A stretch of 64,000 bases of DNA from Alloboseaceae bacterium BT-24-1 (GTDB lineage Bacteria; Pseudomonadota; Alphaproteobacteria; Rhizobiales; Beijerinckiaceae), in assembly GCA_025846845.1 (NCBI GenBank), contig JAOYTL010000001.1, forward strand, positions 62,001 through 126,000, in the 5' to 3' direction. Positions 45,097 to 53,516 of this stretch are shown here, one piece after another; positions within the stretch are counted from its first letter, which is position 1; each line of letters begins with the position of its first letter. The notes under the pieces were generated by a model. That model saw only the letters and a program-made list of their open reading frames with translations. It did no database searches and was not told the DNA's origin. The translations under genes were made by a program, and so were the position numbers.

Positions 45097-46719
45097 ATGT
45101 TGAATGTTCGGTATCTGCGGATCGGGCTTCCCGTCGGCGGTGACAGAGGTTTTGCGGTCGAAGACATTTCATTCGATCTAGCTGCTGGGAAGACACTTTG
45201 CCTCGTGGGCGAGTCGGGCTCCGGCAAATCGGTGACGGGGCAGGCCATTGCCGGCTTGCAACCGAAGATCCTGCGCGGCCTGACCACGGGGTCCATCAAG
45301 CTCGACGGTGTCGAACTGTCGGGTCTGACCCAGCGAGAGTGGCAGGCTATTCGCGGCCGTCAGATCGGCGTCGTCTTCCAGGAGCCGATGACGGCGCTCA
45401 ATCCGATTATGAAGGTCGGCAGGCAGCTCGCCGAGATCTACGCGGCGCACGGCATCCGGCTGAGCCGGGCCGAGCTGCGCGACCGAGTCCATGCGCTGCT
45501 GGAGCGGGTCGGTATTCGCGAGCCCGGTCGGATCGCGAACTCCTACAGCTTCGAGATCTCCGGCGGCCAGCGGCAGCGCGTCGTGATCGCCTGCGCTGTG
45601 GCTCTTTCTCCCAAGCTCTTGATCGCGGACGAGCCGACCACGGCTCTGGACGTGACGACGCAGCAGCAGGTTCTCGAGCTCATCGCCGATCTCCAGCAGG
45701 AGAGCGGCATGGGTGTGCTGTTCGTCACCCATGATTTCGGGATCGTCGCGGACATCGCCGACGAGGTGGCGGTCATGCAGGCCGGCAAGCTCGTGGAGTG
45801 CGGCTCCAAGGCGCAGGTCTTGAAGGCGCCCAAGCAGCCTTACACGCGCCAGCTGGTGGATGCCGTGCCCTGCTTGACCGAATGTCGCCCCTGTCCGGTC
45901 TGCAGGCCTGCGCCGCTCGTTGTCTTCAAAGCTGTCTGCAAGCACTATTCGGTCGCCGAGGGCCTGTTCAGGCGGCGCAAGAATCCGGCGCTGACGGATG
46001 TCTCGTTCGACATCTGCAAAGGCGAGGTGGTGGCGCTTGTCGGAGAATCGGGGTCAGGAAAATCGACGATCGCGCGATGCTTAACGCGGCTGACGCCGGT
46101 GGAATCGGGGTCGATCCAGCTTGAGGGCAGTGACCTTCTCGCGCTTGGCGGAGCGGAATTGAAACAGGCACGCCGGCGCGTTCAGATCGTCTTTCAGGAT
46201 CCCTACGGTTCGCTGGACCCACGCCAGAAGGTCATCGATGCTGTGGCGGCGGGACCGATCGCCCATGGCGTCGATAAGGATCAGGCGCGGGCGGAAGCTG
46301 CCGAATTACTGCGCCTCGTCGGCCTGAATGCGACCGTGCTCGATCGCTTCCCGCATGAATTCTCTGGCGGTCAGCGGCAGCGCATCGGGATCGCCCGCGC
46401 TCTGGCGGTGAAGCCCGATTTGTTAATCGCCGACGAGGCGGTCTCGGCGCTGGATGTCACGGTGCAAGCGCAGGTGCTGCGACTGCTGCAGGATCTCCAG
46501 GAGAAGCTGGGCCTGACCATGCTGTTCATCACGCACGATCTGCGGATCGCAGCGCAGGTCAGCGACCGGACGGTAGTGCTGCGCAATGGCAGGATCGTCG
46601 AGATGGGCGCGACGGAGGATATCTTCCGCCGTCCCCAGGACGAGTATACCCGCAAGCTGCTCGGCGCGATCCCGGGCATGCAGGCGGCCGAGCGCAGCTA
46701 CGCGGCGAGCTTGCAGTAA
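45097..46719 (+). CDS. ABC transporter ATP-binding protein, fused DppD-DppF type
   Basis: 540 residues containing two complete ATPase domains. Domain 1: GESGSGKSVTG, ISGGQRQRVVIACAV, LIADEPTTALDV. Domain 2: GESGSGKSTIAR, FSGGQRQRIGIARAL, LIADEAVSALDV, where DEP of Walker B is DEA. The linker at about 263-275 (CLTECRPCPVC) has four cysteines close together. Single-chain fusions of DppD and DppF are known (GsiA, YejF), but the cysteine-rich linker deserves a note. Confidence 0.91.
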   Translation: MLNVRYLRIGLPVGGDRGFAVEDISFDLAAGKTLCLVGESGSGKSVTGQAIAGLQPKILRGLTTGSIKLDGVELSGLTQREWQAIRGRQIGVVFQEPMTALNPIMKVGRQLAEIYAAHGIRLSRAELRDRVHALLERVGIREPGRIANSYSFEISGGQRQRVVIACAVALSPKLLIADEPTTALDVTTQQQVLELIADLQQESGMGVLFVTHDFGIVADIADEVAVMQAGKLVECGSKAQVLKAPKQPYTRQLVDAVPCLTECRPCPVCRPAPLVVFKAVCKHYSVAEGLFRRRKNPALTDVSFDICKGEVVALVGESGSGKSTIARCLTRLTPVESGSIQLEGSDLLALGGAELKQARRRVQIVFQDPYGSLDPRQKVIDAVAAGPIAHGVDKDQARAEAAELLRLVGLNATVLDRFPHEFSGGQRQRIGIARALAVKPDLLIADEAVSALDVTVQAQVLRLLQDLQEKLGLTMLFITHDLRIAAQVSDRTVVLRNGRIVEMGATEDIFRRPQDEYTRKLLGAIPGMQAAERSYAASLQ

Positions 46720-46779
46720 CGGTTCGAGAAAGATCCCTGACCACGGCTCTGCTTGATCCATCGATAAAAAGCCGCTGCT

Positions 46780-46814
46780 GCGGCGCATTCCGTCAGTCGG
46801 TCGGAATGCGCCGC
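46780..46814. terminator. candidate bidirectional terminator hairpin
   Basis: A perfect 13-base stem GCGGCGCATTCCG/CGGAATGCGCCGC with a 9-base loop sits between convergent genes ending at 46719 (+) and 46936 (-). An A5 run at 46766-46770 would read as a U tract for the minus-strand transcript. Confidence 0.65.
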
Positions 46815-46935
46815 GGCCGTTCTCAAGATGTGGTGTCGGTTGGGGGAGGGGAGCTCGCAAATGCTGCGGTGTCTCGATATCAGGTCGAGACTCTCATGAT
46901 CCTGGTCGACCATGACCCGTATAGCAGCCGACAGG

Positions 46936-48441
46936 CTAAACTGCGCGTACCGCGAGACTCTCGATGCTGCGACGCAGCGATTGTCTGGTCTCGTGGATCC
47001 TCGCAGTGCTGGCCTCGATGGCCGCTTCGTCGCGTTCCAGTGTCCCGTATTCCCGATCCAGCATCGCTTCGATCGCGCCCGGCGCGGGGCTCCCGGCGGA
47101 AAGGCGCCGTGAGAGACTGGCGGCTGGGTCGACCGCTTCGGCCAAGGTCCCGGCATCGCAGTCCAGGGGGCTCGCAGTCACCTTGCCGGCGGCCTCCGCG
47201 ACCATGGCGGGCGTGATCCCGGCGGGTTCTACCTTTGCTTCGATTGCCGAGCGGACGACACCGCCCACGACATGATGGGCCTCGCGGAAGGACAGGCCGT
47301 AGCGTTGCGTCAGCATGTCGGCCAGATCGGTCATCGTCGAGAAGTTCGCCCAGGTCAGGGCTGCCATCCGCTCCTGACGCGGTGTGACGGTGCGCACGAT
47401 CAGGGCAAGCAGCGTGAGGCTTGCGCGGCAGGTCTCGAAGCTCGCCCAGGCCCGGTTTAGCGAAGCCCGCGTGGCGTCGATACTATGCGTGAAATGGCTC
47501 GCCCGCATGGTGGCGAGCATGGCGGTTAGATCGCCGATGACCTCGCCGGCATTGGCTTTCAGGACTTCCAGCACCACGGGGTTCTTCTTCTGCGGCATGA
47601 TGCTGGAGACGCCGGCGACGCTGTCAGGAAAATCGAGCATCCCGAATTCCATGGTCGACCAGATGTAGAAATCCTGGGCGAGCCTGCTCCACAGCACCGC
47701 CATCGAGGCGTTGATCGATGCGAGCGCGATCATCCAGTCGCGCGAGGCGACCGCATCCTGGTTGTGGTCGGCCACCGAGCCGAAGCCGAGCAGCGCCGCG
47801 CTTCGTGTCCGATCGATCGGAAACGAAGTGCCCGCCATCGCGCAGGCGCCGAGCGGGCTGGCATCCACCCGGGCGAGCTCCGCAAAAAGGCGCTCCGTCT
47901 CGCGCGAGAAGGCGGTCGCCGGACCCAGCAGGTAGAAGCCGAAGCTGACTGGTTGCGAGGGCTGCATATGCGTGTAGCCGGGCATGACGACGTCGGAATA
48001 CTGCCGAGCCCTGTCGAGGAGGCTTCGCCTGACGGTGGCGACCTGCGACAGCAGCGCCAGGGCCTCGTCGCGCGCGCGTAGCCGATCAATCGTCGCGCCG
48101 ATGTCGTTGCGGCTTCGGCCGATATGGAGCGAGCCGCCCAGAGCAATACCCAGGCGCTTGGTCAGCGCCGTCTCGTAATTGAAATAGAGATCTTCCAGCG
48201 CTGGATCGTTTGGCAGGCCGGCGGCTCCCGCATCTTCGAGAGCAAGCATCTCCCGGGCGACGGTCGATGCCGCCGCTGCTTCGATCAATCCCGTCTCGGT
48301 CAGCATCAGCAGATGCGCGTGGCTGACGGCGTGCATGTAGCCGAGCACATGCGTCGTCTCGCGGGCCAATCGTGGCCCGTAGATCAGTTGCAGGACTTCG
48401 TCGGCGAGGCCTTCCCCGAGACGGTCTCCACGTGCGGACAT
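46936..48441 (-). CDS. argininosuccinate-lyase-like C-N lyase
   Basis: 501 residues from the ATG at 48441. Superfamily regions: LHIGRSRNDIGATIDR (106-120), PGYTHMQPSQP (154-164) with H158, PLGACAMAGTSFPIDR and the catalytic loop GVSSIMPQKKNP (277-288). True ArgH proteins read GRSRNDQVATD; here Q is I114 and V is G115, so the substrate is likely not argininosuccinate. EDDS lyase of Chelativorans is a characterised relative with altered specificity. No other arginine gene is nearby; the gene shares an operon with an aldehyde dehydrogenase. Ordinary ArgH is the alternative. Confidence 0.83.
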   Translation of the reverse strand: MSARGDRLGEGLADEVLQLIYGPRLARETTHVLGYMHAVSHAHLLMLTETGLIEAAAASTVAREMLALEDAGAAGLPNDPALEDLYFNYETALTKRLGIALGGSLHIGRSRNDIGATIDRLRARDEALALLSQVATVRRSLLDRARQYSDVVMPGYTHMQPSQPVSFGFYLLGPATAFSRETERLFAELARVDASPLGACAMAGTSFPIDRTRSAALLGFGSVADHNQDAVASRDWMIALASINASMAVLWSRLAQDFYIWSTMEFGMLDFPDSVAGVSSIMPQKKNPVVLEVLKANAGEVIGDLTAMLATMRASHFTHSIDATRASLNRAWASFETCRASLTLLALIVRTVTPRQERMAALTWANFSTMTDLADMLTQRYGLSFREAHHVVGGVVRSAIEAKVEPAGITPAMVAEAAGKVTASPLDCDAGTLAEAVDPAASLSRRLSAGSPAPGAIEAMLDREYGTLERDEAAIEASTARIHETRQSLRRSIESLAVRAV

Positions 48442-48451
48442 GGGGAACTTC

Positions 48452-49927
48452 TCAACCGGCCGTGTAGATCGTGCGCGAGCGGGTGAAGAAACTCGCGACT
48501 TCGGGCCCCATCTCGCGGACGCCATAGCCCGACTCGCCATTGCCGCCGAAAGGCACATGATAGTCGGTGCCGACAGTCTGCAGGTTGATCATCAGCATGC
48601 CGGCCGTGCTGCGCTGCTTGAAGGCGGTCATAGCCGCATGCGACGCCGTGTAGATCCCGGCGCTGAGGCCATAGGGCGTGTCGTTTGCGATCGCGATCGC
48701 CTCATCGAGGCCGGACGCGCGCAGCACCGAAGCGACCGGGCCGAAGATCTCATGGCGATTGACGAATTCATCGGGCTTGGTGTCGACGAACAGGGCAGGC
48801 GCCATGAAGTGGCCGGCTGTCGGCTGCTCGAGCCGTTTGCCGCCCCAAGCGAGTTCGCTGCCGGCGCCTTGTGCTGACAGGAGAGAAGCCTGGACGCCAT
48901 CGAGCTGGCGTTCGCTGACGAGCGGGCCGATCTGCGAGGTGGCAACCAGCGCGTGGCCGACCTCCAACGCCTGAACACGGCTCAGCAGAGCGCTGGTGAA
49001 GCGGTCCGCGACGGGCTCCTCGACGATGATGCGGCTCGAGGCCGTACAACGCTGGCCTGTCGAGTAGAATGCTCCCTTCACGGCGGCATCGAGTGCAGCG
49101 TCGAGATCGGCGTCAGCCATGACGATCAGCGGGTTCTTGCCGCCGAGCTCGAGCTGGAGCTGCGCCTGGCGTCCCTCGACCAATCTGGCTATCGCCCGGC
49201 CGGTCGCCGACGACCCCGTGAAGCTCACGAGATCGACGCCGCGATGCGCGACGAGCGCGCTCCCGACTTCACCGCCGCCGAGAACCATCTGGAAGACACC
49301 GGCCGGGATCCCCGCGTCGACTAGAATCTCCGACAACAGTTGAGCGCAGCCGCTGGTCAGCTCCGAAGGCTTGAGGATCGCGCAATTGCCATAGGCAAGG
49401 GCGGGGGCAAGCTTCCAGGCCGGGATGCTGAGCGGAAAGTTCCAGGGCGTGACAAGGGCTGCGATGCCGACCGGTTCGCGAATGACATCGACCTCGATGC
49501 GCTCACGCAGCGAGCGGACATGGCGGCCGCCCAAACGCAGTGCTTCTCCGGCGAAGAACTTGAAAAGCTGTGCACTCTTCGTCGCCTCCGCGCGTGCCTC
49601 CGGTAGCGTCTTGCCTTCCTCGCGCGCCAGCAGGGTCGCCAGCTCGCCATGGCGCGCTTGAATGAGACTGCCGACCCGGTCCAGCATGTCGGCCCGCGCC
49701 TGCGGGGTGAGTTCGGCCCAAGCCGGGAAGGCGGCCCTTGCCGCGGCGACCGCGTGCTCCACGTCCCGCGCCTTGGCATGGAAGGCGAGGGAAACGACCT
49801 CGCTCGTATCTGACGGGTTGCGGCGTTCCTCGCCGCTGCCGCTGCGGACGCGGTCTCCGGCGATCAGGCTGGTGCATTCCAGTGGCCTGGTGTCCTGCAT
49901 GCCGATCATCGGCGTCTGCACGTTCAT
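48452..49927 (-). CDS. aldehyde dehydrogenase, alpha-ketoglutarate-semialdehyde dehydrogenase-like
   Basis: 491 residues from the ATG at 49927 with GGAG upstream. N163 (TPWNFP), E260 (LELGGKNPL) and C294 (STGQRCTASSRI) are the catalytic residues. The STGQRCTASSR context is common in 2,5-dioxovalerate dehydrogenases, which finish hydroxyproline and sugar-acid pathways. It is 10 bases upstream of the lyase gene and cotranscribed with it. Confidence 0.85.
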   Translation of the reverse strand: MNVQTPMIGMQDTRPLECTSLIAGDRVRSGSGEERRNPSDTSEVVSLAFHAKARDVEHAVAAARAAFPAWAELTPQARADMLDRVGSLIQARHGELATLLAREEGKTLPEARAEATKSAQLFKFFAGEALRLGGRHVRSLRERIEVDVIREPVGIAALVTPWNFPLSIPAWKLAPALAYGNCAILKPSELTSGCAQLLSEILVDAGIPAGVFQMVLGGGEVGSALVAHRGVDLVSFTGSSATGRAIARLVEGRQAQLQLELGGKNPLIVMADADLDAALDAAVKGAFYSTGQRCTASSRIIVEEPVADRFTSALLSRVQALEVGHALVATSQIGPLVSERQLDGVQASLLSAQGAGSELAWGGKRLEQPTAGHFMAPALFVDTKPDEFVNRHEIFGPVASVLRASGLDEAIAIANDTPYGLSAGIYTASHAAMTAFKQRSTAGMLMINLQTVGTDYHVPFGGNGESGYGVREMGPEVASFFTRSRTIYTAG

Positions 49928-50249
49928 GAGCGATCTCCGTCGCCGAAGCATTTAGGGAGGCTGTGTATTCATGATGATTTCGGCGCGGAGCGGCGTCAAT
50001 CATTAACTTGGCTAATTACTGCCGTTGAAAAATATAATGAGTGGCGGAATTCAAAATTATTTTGCTTCATTGAATTCGAATATTGTACGGATGCTTGTGT
50101 TGTTGGAAATTTTCTTTCAGCCCCGTCTACGGGCTGCTGCGGAATGGGCCTTGTTCAAAAAACAATGCCGGCCTTCGAGATCCCAGTGCAAGATCTGCGG
50201 GTGAAGAACGGCCGTCCCGGCATGCGGGGGCCGGTGCGAGGAAGAGCCC
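49928..50249. other. divergent intergenic region, AT-rich
   Basis: 322 bases between the aldehyde dehydrogenase (-) and the dipeptidase (+). The part from about 49970 to 50110 is strikingly AT-rich and should hold both promoters. It contains the GAATTCAA inverted repeat listed separately. No gene was recognised. Confidence 0.55.
50047..50077. promoter_or_regulatory. inverted repeat GAATTCAA-N15-TTGAATTC (candidate operator)
   Basis: Two perfect 8-base arms (50047-50054 and 50070-50077), each containing the GAATTC palindrome, in the AT-rich divergent promoter region. The centre-to-centre spacing is 23 bases, close to two helical turns. Operator function is inferred. Confidence 0.4.
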
Positions 50250-51293
50250 ATGTCGAAGCTTGAGGCACCGCAATGCCGTGCTGACGAGAGTGTTCTCGCG
50301 TTGCACAGGCAGGCGCTCGTCTTTGACGGCCTGGCGCTGAAATACGTCCTGGACGAACCCTATGTCGGGCGAATGAGACAGGGCGGCGTCGACGCCATCA
50401 ACATGACCATCGCCAGCGAGAAAGAGAGCTGGGACGAGACACTCGATATCGTCGCGCAGAGCCTGGCGAAGATCGAGCGCAGCCCGCATCTCGTGCACGC
50501 CCGTACGGCGGCGGAGGTCCGGATGGCCAAGGCGGAAGGCCGGATTGCGGTGCTGTTCGGCACGCAGGGCTCGGCCATGCTCGACGGCAAACTGTCTCGC
50601 CTTGAAATTCTCCAGCGCCTCGGCATCCGCTATTTCGGGCCGGCCTATACGGGCGCTACCGTCTTCGCCGATGGCTGCGGCGAGTTTCGCAATGCCGGCC
50701 TGTCGGTGATGGGCCGGGAACTCATCGCGCTCGCCAACGACCTGGACCTGATCATCGACCTGTCTCACTGCGGACATCGTAGCCGCGCCGAGGCGGCCGA
50801 ACTCGCAGACCATCCGGTCTGCACGCATTCGAACGCCTATGCCGTCAATGTGAACGACCGGAACACCAAGGATGAGACGGCGAAGATCATCGCGGGGAAG
50901 GGCGGGGTGATCGGGATCTGCGGCCTGGTGAAATCGGTCTGGCCGGAGGGGGCTACGCTCGACCACATGCTCGATCATCTCGACCATTTCGCCGGCCTGG
51001 TCGGCATCGAGCATGTCGGGCTCGGGCTCGATTTCACCGAAGCCTATCAGGATGCGCTGAAGGCCGGCCAGCCTCGGGATCTGTCGAAGGCCCCGAAATG
51101 GCGAAGGATCAGGCCCGACATCTTCGGAACGGTCGATGACTTCTTCGAGCTTGCATATCCGGCTGGGCTGGAGAGCATCTCCGTGCTGCCGAACGTCTCG
51201 CAGGGCATGCGCGAGCGCGGCTATGGCGATGCCGACATCGTCGCCGTTCTCGGCGGTAACTGGCTGCGCCAGCTCGAGGAGAGTGTCGGCTGA
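50250..51293 (+). CDS. membrane (renal) dipeptidase-family peptidase M19
   Basis: 347 residues. Metal-site and family segments include FDGLALKYVLDE near residue 24, LFGTQGSAML, the central LDLIIDLSHCGHRS with the bridging and zinc histidines, VCTHSNAYAVN, and HVGLGLDF. The usual first motif DGHND is altered to DGLAL here, so one of the normal zinc ligands (HxD) is missing. It may split dipeptides or related N-acyl compounds taken up by the Dpp-type importer. The start is the ATG at 50250 with GAGGAAGAG upstream. Confidence 0.82.
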   Translation: MSKLEAPQCRADESVLALHRQALVFDGLALKYVLDEPYVGRMRQGGVDAINMTIASEKESWDETLDIVAQSLAKIERSPHLVHARTAAEVRMAKAEGRIAVLFGTQGSAMLDGKLSRLEILQRLGIRYFGPAYTGATVFADGCGEFRNAGLSVMGRELIALANDLDLIIDLSHCGHRSRAEAAELADHPVCTHSNAYAVNVNDRNTKDETAKIIAGKGGVIGICGLVKSVWPEGATLDHMLDHLDHFAGLVGIEHVGLGLDFTEAYQDALKAGQPRDLSKAPKWRRIRPDIFGTVDDFFELAYPAGLESISVLPNVSQGMRERGYGDADIVAVLGGNWLRQLEESVG

Positions 51294-51321
51294 GCGGCGC
51301 CTGACGATTCCCGAAGAGCGG

Positions 51322-52323
51322 TCAGGGCGGAGGCAGGGCCTGCTGATCCGCGGTGGTGAAGAAGGCGTCAGCAAATATCTGCTCCGGCGGCAGTCCTCGT
51401 TCGCTCAGGGTCGCGCTCGCGGCATCGACCAGGGCAGGGGAGCCTGCAGCATACGCGGTCGCGCCAGTCACATCCGGCAAGGAGGCGGCGAATTCTGCCA
51501 GGCGTTCGTCCCGCCTGCCGAATATTTGGCGATAGGTGAAATCGGGCAGTGTGGATGCCAGCGCGGCGAGTTCCGCTTCGCGATAGAAGCCTGACGCGTC
51601 TCTCCCGAAAAGGTAGAGGCGCACGGGCTGGGTCAGCCTGAGCGCTGCGGCCGTCTTCAAGATCGACAGGATCGGCGCCAGCCCGGTTCCGCCGGCGACC
51701 GCCAGGATCGGTCCGGTCCGCCGCACGCGCAGATGAGCGGTCCCCAGCGGGCCTTGCAACCGGACGCGATCGCCCGGCACCGTCTTCTCTAGGATATGGC
51801 TGCTGGTTCGCCCGCCGGGCACGTGACGGACATGGAACTCGAGCTGCGGGTCGTCGGGGTGGTTTGCCATCGAATAGTTGCGCGCAGGGCAGCCGTCGAA
51901 ACTCAGTTCCGCGTACTGGCCTGCGCTGAAGGCCAGCGGCGGACCATCCAGGGCGATCCGCAGGATCGCGATATCGGGCACTGGATACTCCAGCGAAGCG
52001 ACACGTCCCGAGACCTCGCGCAAGGGATGCTCGGTCGTATCGCTGCCGAGCCAGGAGACCGCACAATCGCTGCGAGGCTGGGCGCGGCAGGCCAAAATGA
52101 AGCCCCGTTGGCGGTCGGCCGCCGTCAGGGCGAAAGGGGTATGCGCAAGCTGCTCGACCTCGCCGGAAAGCAGCCGGGATTTGCAGGCGCCGCAGCGCCC
52201 GACCTGGCAGCCATGAGGATAGGTGAGGCCTGCGGACCGGGCGGCCTGCAGGATCGTGACATCGGCCGGGACCGATAGCGAGATCGCGAGATTCGCGATC
52301 TGGACGGTGTGATTTCGGGTCAT
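51322..52323 (-). CDS. 2Fe-2S/FAD/NAD oxidoreductase (AscD/oxygenase-reductase type)
   Basis: 333 residues. The N-terminal chloroplast-type ferredoxin has C39, C44, C47 and C79 (GCQVGRCGAC, ILAC). Then come an FAD domain (ARNYSMAN, about residue 139) and an NAD domain (AGGTGLAPILSIL). The order Fd-FAD-NAD matches CDP-6-deoxy-glucoseen reductase and class IB/III oxygenase reductases. No oxygenase gene is in view, so its partner is unknown. It overlaps the copper-ATPase remnant upstream by 4 bases. Confidence 0.85.
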   Translation of the reverse strand: MTRNHTVQIANLAISLSVPADVTILQAARSAGLTYPHGCQVGRCGACKSRLLSGEVEQLAHTPFALTAADRQRGFILACRAQPRSDCAVSWLGSDTTEHPLREVSGRVASLEYPVPDIAILRIALDGPPLAFSAGQYAELSFDGCPARNYSMANHPDDPQLEFHVRHVPGGRTSSHILEKTVPGDRVRLQGPLGTAHLRVRRTGPILAVAGGTGLAPILSILKTAAALRLTQPVRLYLFGRDASGFYREAELAALASTLPDFTYRQIFGRRDERLAEFAASLPDVTGATAYAAGSPALVDAASATLSERGLPPEQIFADAFFTTADQQALPPP

Positions 52324-52589
52324 TGGATGGCTGCAATGCGAGCTTGGGCGGAGGCGGCCGCATCGGCCGCCGTGGGCGGCGAGAAGCGGCGCAGCCGCAG
52401 GGCGTTGGTCAGCACGCTGACGCTCGACAACGCCATGGCGAGCGCGGCGAAGATGGGTGGCACGGAGACCTTGTCGACTCCACTAACCGTTCTGACGGCC
52501 TTCTCGACTACGAACGATGCGCCCATTCCTGCCACTGGCAGGACGAGCCCTCGATCGGGGGTCCGCTGGACTTGTACGATTGCGGTCAT
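52320..52589 (-). pseudogene. copA: internally deleted copper-translocating P-type ATPase remnant
   Basis: 89 codons. Residues 1-43 look like the start of CopA: a heavy-metal domain LPVAGMGASFVVEKAVRTVSGVDKVSV in which the metal site MTCASC has become MGASFV, losing both cysteines. It jumps straight to PPIFAALAMALSSVSVLTNALRLRRF, the very end of CopA (last membrane helix and tail). About 700 residues between, with all catalytic motifs, are missing. The frame and a GAGGTGG ribosome site survive, and a CueR-type operator stands upstream, so it may still be translated. It ends in a 4-base overlap with the reductase gene. Confidence 0.75.
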
Positions 52590-52619
52590 AGGCCACCTCG
52601 TTCGAGCAGATGGCCGGGA

Positions 52620-52650
52620 GCGGTGCAGCTTGCCACTGTGGCAAGGTCAA
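52620..52650 (-). promoter_or_regulatory. CueR-type MerR-family promoter for the copA remnant
   Basis: On the minus strand TTGACC (52650-52645) is followed by the dyad CTTGCCAC-A-GTGGCAAG (52645-52629), which fits the 19-base spacer of MerR-family copper promoters. The -10 (CACCGC) is weak. The regulator cueR itself is not in the window. Confidence 0.6.
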
Positions 52651-52685
52651 GAAAAATTTCCCGATTTGGATCAGTGCATTCCGGC

Positions 52686-52716
52686 TTGACCTTGCCATGT
52701 GGCAAGGAGCGAAGCT
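52686..52716 (+). promoter_or_regulatory. CueR-type MerR-family promoter for copZ
   Basis: TTGACC (52686-52691), the dyad CTTGCCA-TG-TGGCAAG (52691-52706) and GAAGCT at the -10 position, with a 19-base spacer. It lies 36 bases before the chaperone gene. The near-identical dyad on the divergent side supports copper control of both. Confidence 0.65.
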
Positions 52717-52751
52717 TCCCGGTGTCGACCCCTTCGAGGAGAAAGATTCCC

Positions 52752-53006
52752 ATGTGCGAAGCGCACCGGACCCATAGCCATGACGTTGTTCCTGCTGCCG
52801 TTTCCGGCGCATCCATCCGCGTCGAGGACATGACTTGCGGCCATTGCGCCGCGACCATCCAGAGCGCCATCGAGAGCTCGTTTCCCGGCGCCAAGGTCAC
52901 TGCCAATCCGGAAGCGAGGCTCGTGTCCGTGAAAGGCGCCGATCTCGCAAAGGTTCGCGAGATCATCGCATCGGCCGGTTACACGCCCGACGTCGCCTAC
53001 ACCTGA
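52752..53006 (+). CDS. copZ: heavy-metal-associated domain protein, CopZ-like copper chaperone
   Basis: 84 residues from the ATG at 52752, with GAGGAG ten bases upstream. A short His-containing lead (MCEAHRTHSHD) precedes a complete HMA domain with the metal site MTCGHCAATI and the sequence AIESSFPGAKVTANPEARLVSV. CopZ chaperones hand Cu(I) to CopA; here the neighbouring copA is only a remnant, so its partner must be elsewhere or lost. Confidence 0.88.
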   Translation: MCEAHRTHSHDVVPAAVSGASIRVEDMTCGHCAATIQSAIESSFPGAKVTANPEARLVSVKGADLAKVREIIASAGYTPDVAYT

Positions 53007-53242
53007 CGGTCAATTGGCAGACCGCCGCTCTGCTGCGTGTGCGTGGCAGGGTGGTCGCCATTTGCGCATTCGGAGACCTATCGGATTTTCGGACGTGGAT
53101 GGTCCCGATGCCAACCGGATGCAATCGGCAGCTTATCGAGCGATAGAACCTCCTCTCTAAATTGCGCCGCAGAATAGCGGCAGGCAATTCAATCTATAAC
53201 TCAAGAGAGAAGCGCGATTTAGCATTAGGATCGGAGCGTGAT

Positions 53243-53443
53243 ATGGGCATGAATTATCTTAATGAATTTATCGCTCGTATATTCGTCGTAGTTATTGATA
53301 GATATGCATTGGAATATTTATTCGACAGAGGCGATTTAAATCTATTCGATGATTTTTCTGAGGCCTTGTCAAAAAATATAGCTTCTATCGACGATCACAT
53401 GTCCCCATTACACCCATCAGGCGACGGAGATAATGCCGACTGA
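53243..53443 (+). CDS. hypothetical protein in an AT-rich patch
   Basis: 66 residues from the ATG at 53243, with GGAG eight bases upstream; a longer frame starts at 53162. The sequence (MGMNYLNEFIARIFVVVIDRYALEYLFDRG) is mostly helical with one short hydrophobic run and an acidic tail. Base composition here (about 53190-53400) is much richer in A and T than the rest of the window, pointing to foreign origin. I do not recognise a family, and it may not be a real gene. Confidence 0.4.
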   Translation: MGMNYLNEFIARIFVVVIDRYALEYLFDRGDLNLFDDFSEALSKNIASIDDHMSPLHPSGDGDNAD

Positions 53444-53513
53444 CGCGTGTCGATTTTTCTATGAATGCGCCGAGTGCGGCGCGCTCCTGCGGCCACTGGA
53501 AGGCGACTGCTGC
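53433..53513 (+). pseudogene. N-terminal fragment of a GDCC(VFCSYG)-motif protein
   Basis: 27 codons reading PTDACRFFYECAECGALLRP and ending in GDCC, the first half of the small cysteine-rich GDCCVFCSYG proteins found in metal-resistance clusters. At GDCC the frame runs directly into a CusA fragment, so the rest of the protein is gone. Confidence 0.55.
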
Positions 53514-53516
53514 AGC

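Noticed and set aside
46936..48441. Housekeeping argininosuccinate lyase argH
   Set aside because: The GRSRNDQV segment is changed to GRSRNDIG and no arginine genes are near; kept only as an alternative.
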